Source of the DNA: Karalla daura
Taxonomy: Eukaryota; Chordata; Actinopteri; Chaetodontiformes; Leiognathidae
Reading direction: 5' to 3'
Assembly: GCA_029224185.1 (NCBI GenBank)
Contig: CM055192.1
Coordinates: 17,500,739 to 17,564,738, forward strand
Length of the DNA stretch: 64,000 bases
The position numbers and the translations under genes are program-made. This document shows positions 59,020-64,000 of the stretch, in pieces. Every line of letters begins with the position of its first letter. Positions within the stretch are counted from its first letter, which is position 1. The notes under the pieces were generated by a model that did no database searches, was not told where the DNA came from, and was given only the letters and a program-made list of their open reading frames with translations.

Positions 59020-62000
59020 GACTGTAGATATTACCCACGAAGCCCCAACAATGCTCAAATATATGAGCGAGTTGTCAGAGCAGGCGCAGGAGCGAGGGAC
59101 AGAGGGACGGGAGGTGAGGGTGTCGCATGAGGAACGCGCTCAGAAACAAAGAGAAAGAGGAATCCTGAATTGAAACGGTCAATAATGAGAATCCTAACTC
59201 GGGTATGGGTGTCACGCAGAGGTCAAACCGGAATTAAATCATCTCAAACTGGGTCTGTCGCCCTGCTTTGATCATCTATTGATCGGAGCTACCCGGCCGC
59301 AAGTCAACATGTGCGTATCCTGGCATATAAACGCAGATTTGTCGTGTCTGTTCCGTAGCAGGTGCGTGTTTACGTGTGCACATGCATTATGTGAGTCCAT
59401 GTGGAAACTGCAGCCCTGCGGGGTGTGTCTTAGGTAGTTAACCATGGCCTACTGTCTATATTTAGCCCTAAATCCTCTCCCTTTCCCCCCCTGTGCTCCC
59501 CTGTGTGACCCTCGCTCTGTGCTGCAGGCATTCCCATATTGGAGCACTGCGAGACGGCGCTGCCTTACACAGACAGAAAACAGAGAGAGTTTACGTTGGG
59601 AGGCTGCCTGCAGTTAGTCTGTGGGTTTTCCAGTAGGGAGGTCACGTACGAGAGGCAGTCTATGCTGGAGTTGTATGTAGAAAGTCTGCTGTAGGTGTTA
59701 GGTCCAGCTGCTGTCGCTCTTCAGTTGCGGATACGAAACAATGAGTGTATGTAGTGGTCCTCTCTCAGCCTGCTTTCCTGTGGTGTAACTATGGAGGATG
59801 GCGAGATGGTGTTGCGTTTGCCGGGGCGCTCGGACTCCCACGCGGGCAACAGGAACTTCATCGCGGGCGCCGGGTTCGGCGAGACTCTGGTGTTGCGCCA
59901 CAAGGAAGTTCACAACTTCTTCTTCGTCCCCTTCAGGGAGCAGCCCATCTACAGCACCCGGGCCCACGTCTTCCAGATCGACCCCAACACCAAGAAGAAC
60001 TGGCTGCCCACCAGCAAGCACGCCGTCACCGTCTCCTACTTCTACGACAGCACTAGGAACGTGTACCGCATCATCAGCCTGGATGGCACCAAGGTGAGCT
60101 CCTCCATCCCTCCCCTCCTACCGACACGGGTTTCATGAAGATATCTAACAAGCCTCCCATCAGATTTTACAAGCACTGTCATCTACCGAGTGTTAATGAT
60201 GTTAGGAAGCTCCGCGCTTGTATCTGATGTTCGACCACGTCTTAAAAGAGCTCATCGCCACAGCCTGTCCCAAGACCCGCAGATCGGGTTTCACCGTGTG
60301 TGTGCATGCAGCCACTGTATTTTTGTGTGCGTCTGTCTGCACCTCTGGTCTAGTCTGCACTTTCTGTCTGTGGGTATTCTTGTTAGAGGTGTGGGAGGGA
60401 TATATTTGCCGGGTATAAAGTGATCGACGGGGTGGACAAGTCGGAAATAGGAGGGGGAGACAGCTAAACGAGGGAAACAGATGACCGAGTGAGGGGAGCC
60501 TGTGGAAGTAGATAGAAATGTGTCAAAGACAGAGAACTGTGAAACTAGGTGAAGAGGTGCTCATGGTAATTGAAGCGGTCTTTATGTAATTATTTCCTAG
60601 TCTTGATGACATCTCAGTACACGCGTACAACCGTTCACTCTGAGGCTTGTCCACACGGCCCGTCTGCTCAACCAACAGCTTTAACCATTCACACACATTC
60701 ACACAGGGCACTTTGGGGTTCAGAGTGTTGCCCAAGGGTAATTCGACATGTAGCAGACTGCAGGGGCTGGGATCGAACCACTGACCTTCCAATAGGTCAC
60801 CCCGAGCCACAGTCGCCCCCTGGAGGTCACAGAGTTTGTGTGCCATCGAGGAGCCATCAAGTGATTTCAGATCATCTCATCCTCATCCCCTCAGATCACT
60901 TGATACGACAATTGTGTAACAGACACTCAAACAGTCACCAGGTCCACAGCCATCATTAATTATTGATGCGAGCCAGAATGTCAACCATTACACAACACCT
61001 CTAATTGATCAGCAATTAATTTATTCTCCATTAGAGTTAGTTGACAAAAGGGAACTGAATTATGTAAGAGACAGCCTGTATTTTGGCCCACGTAAATTAT
61101 AGTGCCGAAGATGTTCCCTGTGTTTCTTATTGTCAGCAAATCCTGTGAAAAGACGGAAAGCACTTGTCTGTCTCTCAGCCCCGGTAAAAAATTATAGCAG
61201 CTTGACTCAAAATAGTTGTCATCATAATGAAGTGATATGTCAGACGGCTGAACAACGCGGGCACCAATATAACTAAAAACTAAACAAAAATCTGAAAGCT
61301 CAGTATTTCATTCAGACTTTCTGTGGCTTCTCCTTCATTTCTCCTCAAGATCTCTGCTACTCTGCAGTCAGTCTATAGGGTGTGTGTGTGTATGCAGCTC
61401 TACTGTATGTGCTCATGTTTGTGTGCGGCTCTTCTTGTACTGATGGTTGCAGACGGCTAAAGGCTAAACTTGGTATTTATTGCGTGGGTGTGTGTGAACC
61501 TGCGGTGCTGTAGATCAGAAGTGACACATGAATGTTGTTCTCTCAGACCTGCTCCGTCTCACACATGCAAAGTTGAGCAAACGGCCATTTGTTCTGGTTT
61601 AGAGTATTGGAAAAGAGGCGCCGCTCTGCTCATTTTCAATCATTTTATTAGCCCTTTATTGTTCAGCTGACATTTTATTGTTTAGTCCATAAGGCGATGC
61701 ACTGAAAGACATATCCATATCCACATTCATATCCAGTGATTAATCAACTGATTGATCAGCTTGTGCTGGTGCCACTGCACCACTGCATGGAGAGTCAGAG
61801 CCATCGGGGCTCTGAAACCAGCACCAAGAGAAGGATAAAAATAGAAAAGCTGGGCTTTCAAAACCGTGTCCCACATGCAAACAATAAAACGTTTCATTGA
61901 TGTTGTTTAGCCCTGGTTGATAGTGATAGTAATCTTTATCAGGCATACAAAAAAGCACATACTTTGAAGTGCCCTTTCCTCTGCTGAACCCCACAGCACA

Positions 62001-62223
62001 AACCACCCACCCACACACACACGCGCCCTGAACACACCGCAGCAATAAAGTTAATTTGATATGTATTAAGTGGGTTGCCTCTGTCCTGCAGGCAATAATC
62101 AACAGCACCATCAGTCCCAACATGACGTTCACAAAGACCTCACAGAAGTTTGGCCAATGGGCGGACAGCCGGGCAAACACTGTCTACGGGCTGGGATTCT
62201 CTACCGAGCACCATCTAGCCAAG
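54902..62223 (+). CDS. homer1: Homer scaffold protein 1, 3'-partial (three exons in window)
   Basis: Coding exons: 54902-54906, 59937-60093, 62092-62223. The first coding exon is only ATGGG followed by a perfect donor GTAAGT. It joins in phase to give M-G-E-Q-P-I-Y-S-T-R, the usual Homer1 start, and I believe mammalian HOMER1 also splits its coding region there. The window then ends in the following intron. The 98 residues seen are most of the EVH1 domain (FQIDPNTKKNWLPTSKHAVT, SYFYDSTRNVYRIISLDGTK, MTFTKTSQKFGQWADSRANT, VYGLGFSTEHHLAK). This domain binds PPxxF motifs in group I metabotropic glutamate receptors, IP3 and ryanodine receptors and Shank. The C-terminal coiled coil, absent from the activity-induced short Homer1a form, would lie further right. 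In the leader before the ATG there is a 3-codon upstream open frame at 54704-54715. Confidence 0.94.
55585..55612. repeat. (GTGGT)n pentanucleotide array
   Basis: Five tandem copies of a GTGGT-type unit inside homer1 intron 1. Confidence 0.9.
56714..56736. repeat. Poly-G homopolymer (23 bases)
   Basis: An uninterrupted G run in homer1 intron 1. Such runs are hard to sequence, so the exact length is uncertain. Confidence 0.85.
57050..57095. repeat. (GT)23 microsatellite
   Basis: A perfect GT run in homer1 intron 1. Confidence 0.95.
58945..59016. repeat. (GT)36 microsatellite
   Basis: A perfect GT run in homer1 intron 1, about 0.9 kb before exon 2. Confidence 0.97.
59791..59936 (+). CDS. homer1: Possible alternative first coding segment of homer1 (48 codons)
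   Basis: An ATG at 59791 (context AACTATGG) opens a frame that runs with no stop straight through the exon 2 acceptor and continues in the Homer1 frame. It would replace M-G with about 48 residues beginning MEDGEMVLRLPGRSDSHAGN and ending VHNFFFVPFR before E-Q-P-I. Nearly every codon ends in G or C, as in the real exons nearby, and the composition is protein-like, unlike the pyrimidine-rich intron around it. Against it, the bases TTCTTCTTCGTCCCCTTCAG before exon 2 are a good splice acceptor, and the canonical start at 54902 explains the gene without this segment. Use would require a second promoter inside intron 1. I know of no described Homer1 form of this kind. Confidence 0.35.
60094..62091 (+). 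other. homer1 intron 2
   Basis: This 2.0-kb intron separates the two EVH1 exons. It contains a copy of dispersed repeat family 2 (60640-60835). No gene was recognised. Confidence 0.75.
60640..60835. mobile_element. Diverged dispersed fish repeat, family 2, copy 2
   Basis: The order of landmarks is 'ttcacacacattcacacagg', 'ggttcagagtgttgcccaag', 'aattcgacatgtagcagact', 'gctgggatcgaaccactgac' and 'gagccacagtcgccccctgg'. I recognise this from a repeat found many times in teleost genomes. It is related to the copy at 50840-51140. Confidence 0.65.
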
Positions 62224-62242
62224 GTAACACACCAACCCACTG

Positions 62243-62245
<3 letters not shown>

Positions 62246-62318
<73 letters not shown>
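62246..62318. repeat. (AC)36 microsatellite
   Basis: A perfect AC run 23 bases after the donor of the homer1 exon ending at 62223. Confidence 0.97.
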
Positions 62319-62321
<3 letters not shown>

Positions 62322-62627
62322 CACATCAGCTATAAACCTTTTAGCATCAGCCTCAGTGTGGCTTCTATTCTGGCTCAGTCCCTGAGAGACGATGGCATTT
62401 CAGCCTCTCTCAGAGTGTAGATCTGCCTGGCAGTTAGCCCTAATGAGACCTTTTTCTGTGTGTCTGTGTGTTTATGAAAGTAATGTACAGCTTTGTGTGT
62501 GTGTGTGTATATGTGTGTGTGAGAGAGAGAGAGAAAGAGAAAGAGTAGATGGTTGCTCTTCTGCTCTGCAATATGATTAAGCTCTGTCATGAACTGGTGA
62601 GGCTCACAGTATCCCCACTGTTGCACC

Positions 62628-62628
<1 letters not shown>

Positions 62629-62703
<75 letters not shown>
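62629..62703. repeat. (AC)37 microsatellite
   Basis: A second perfect AC run in the same intron, about 310 bases after the first. Confidence 0.97.
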
Positions 62704-62706
<3 letters not shown>

Positions 62707-64000
62707 TCATAAATACACGTGCACGCACACACACGCCCACACACCTCTGCATCAGGCAGACTAGGACAACATGACCTGATATTAAAGACGTTTCCTGCCT
62801 CTTATTAAATACTGGACATTAAAAGCATGTGGTCAGGTGCAGAGCTCCTCTCTCTTGCCTCAGAGACTGATGCAGATTTCTTAATCCTCTGTTGTTTTTC
62901 GCCTCAAATTTTCATTTGTGTAGAAGTGTAAAAGATAGTAAAGAAACAGAACTTTTATTATTATATTACTTTAAGACCTGTGAAAGCAGTTGTGCAATAT
63001 GTCTGTGACTCTAGAGACAGCTTTCCAAAGTAACCTTTCTTAAGCCTCCCAACTTTATGGAAGTCCAGCACTAAATTGCTGTAGCGCCCCTGGGAAAAGC
63101 AAAGGTGCTGTACGCAGCACTTTGCACCAACTGATCCCTGCTTAGAGGCCTGGTATAAATTTGTCTAATTGCGTACGTGTAAGGCCAAAAGTTATCCTAG
63201 AACGGTATGTACACTCGGGCGTCTTCCCCAGGTAAATGAATTAGTGACTGATGATTCATTATAATGGACTGTATCCACAGAGTCTATTCTTTTTTTTCTT
63301 TCTATTCTTGGAGTGAGACGAGTGTGTAATGTCACTGCATTGTCTTGCCGTGTTCCTGCAATGCAGATACATCACTCTTCCAAATCCTCTTAATCCTAAT
63401 TAGATCATTCTGGGAGTAGGGAGTATGAATAAAGGTGAATTGTATATAAAATGTAGTTCATTATCATCAGATACTAAGAAAAAAAAGAGCAAGTTAAACC
63501 ATTTGCATTGATTTGGCTTCTTTGCTGCCTGTCCGGCTTATCTATACGCAGTTTTTACAGACACCCACGAGTCGTTTAGGAGCGTTTCCCCGTGGTGTCA
63601 GGTTAGAATAATCGCATTCGCTTCTCAGATATCTGCGGCACAGACACTCCTGGAGCACTCTCTCCGAGAACTACTGCATTTAGACCACTGTACCAGAACT
63701 ATAATATTGTGCTGAAGTGAAATGATATCGAGTTACTTGTTGCGACTCCGCTAATGGCAGACACAAGCCGGGCTCCAGCGGAGTTGTCAATTTGATTTCC
63801 TCACCACTCAGCCCTCTGCAGTAGTTGCGAAATTACCCTGTAACACTGTGGGTGTAGTGTCTGCCATGGACCACACCCTAAAGGGGCATCGGGGATAGGT
63901 GCTTGTGTTTATATTTGCTCAAAGCCTCGCAGCCCATCTCGCTGCACTGTTTCAGGCTCTCGCTGGATATATCCGGACTAAAATAACCAGCCATATCAAC

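Larger units (their letters stand above)
54907..59936 (+). other. homer1 intron 1
   Basis: This 5.0-kb intron contains simple repeats: a CTC/CTT tract at about 55172-55231, a GA run at about 55420-55446, a GGTGT pentamer array at 55585-55612, GT runs at about 56195-56219, 56886-56901, 57050-57095 and 58945-59016, and a poly-G run at 56714-56736. It also contains pyrimidine-rich DNA at 57620-57890. Its last 146 bases form an open frame continuous with exon 2 (listed separately). I see no other gene. Confidence 0.75.
62224..64000 (+). other. homer1 intron 3 (runs past the window)
   Basis: This begins with donor GTAACA after the exon ending at 62223. It contains two long CA microsatellites near its start and then about 1.3 kb of ordinary sequence. 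I found no further homer1 exon before the window ends. Confidence 0.7.

Overview
This is a piece of vertebrate nuclear DNA, most likely from a ray-finned (teleost) fish. It carries six protein-coding genes split into many short exons with GT/AG splice sites. All six match vertebrate families (SERINC5, THBS4, MTX3, CMYA5, TENT2/PAPD4, HOMER1). Introns are compact. Long CA/GT, CT and GA microsatellites and dispersed fish-type repeats are frequent. The exact species cannot be read from the sequence; a spiny-rayed teleost is my inference from the compactness. Nothing bacterial, plasmid or phage-like is present: there is no operon and no CRISPR array.

Layout, left to right: serinc5 (+), first coding exon not found, ten exons from 4575 to a stop at 12383; thbs4 (-), 23 exons, ATG at 21780, stop at 14530; mtx3 (+), nine exons, 25253-28300; cmya5 (-), 14 exons, ATG at 43555, stop at 31917; tent2/papd4 (-), 14 exons, ATG at 49849, stop at 45483; homer1 (+), a 5-base coding exon at 54902 followed by two EVH1 exons, then running off the right edge. 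I joined every exon by hand. Phases agree at every junction and the totals are whole codon numbers (thbs4 961 aa, mtx3 307 aa, cmya5 1730 aa, tent2 475 aa). The order and relative strands are those I know from human 5q14.1 (HOMER1-TENT2-CMYA5-MTX3-THBS4-SERINC5, read in reverse), so this is an ancient conserved synteny block and not a functional operon. The products act in different places: SERINC5 in membranes, THBS4 in extracellular matrix, metaxin 3 at the mitochondrial outer membrane, CMYA5 in striated muscle, TENT2 on mRNA poly(A) tails, Homer1 in synaptic and muscle scaffolds.

Non-genic parts hold 3' UTRs with AATAAA signals, microsatellites, a clear hAT-type MITE with an 8-bp target-site duplication inside a cmya5 intron, several copies of two dispersed repeat families, a degenerate telomere-like array, and an AT-rich stretch between thbs4 and mtx3.

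I did not find a wholly new biological system. The best lead for something undescribed is a GC3-rich open frame that runs without a stop into homer1 exon 2. It could encode an alternative 48-residue N-terminus ahead of the EVH1 domain.
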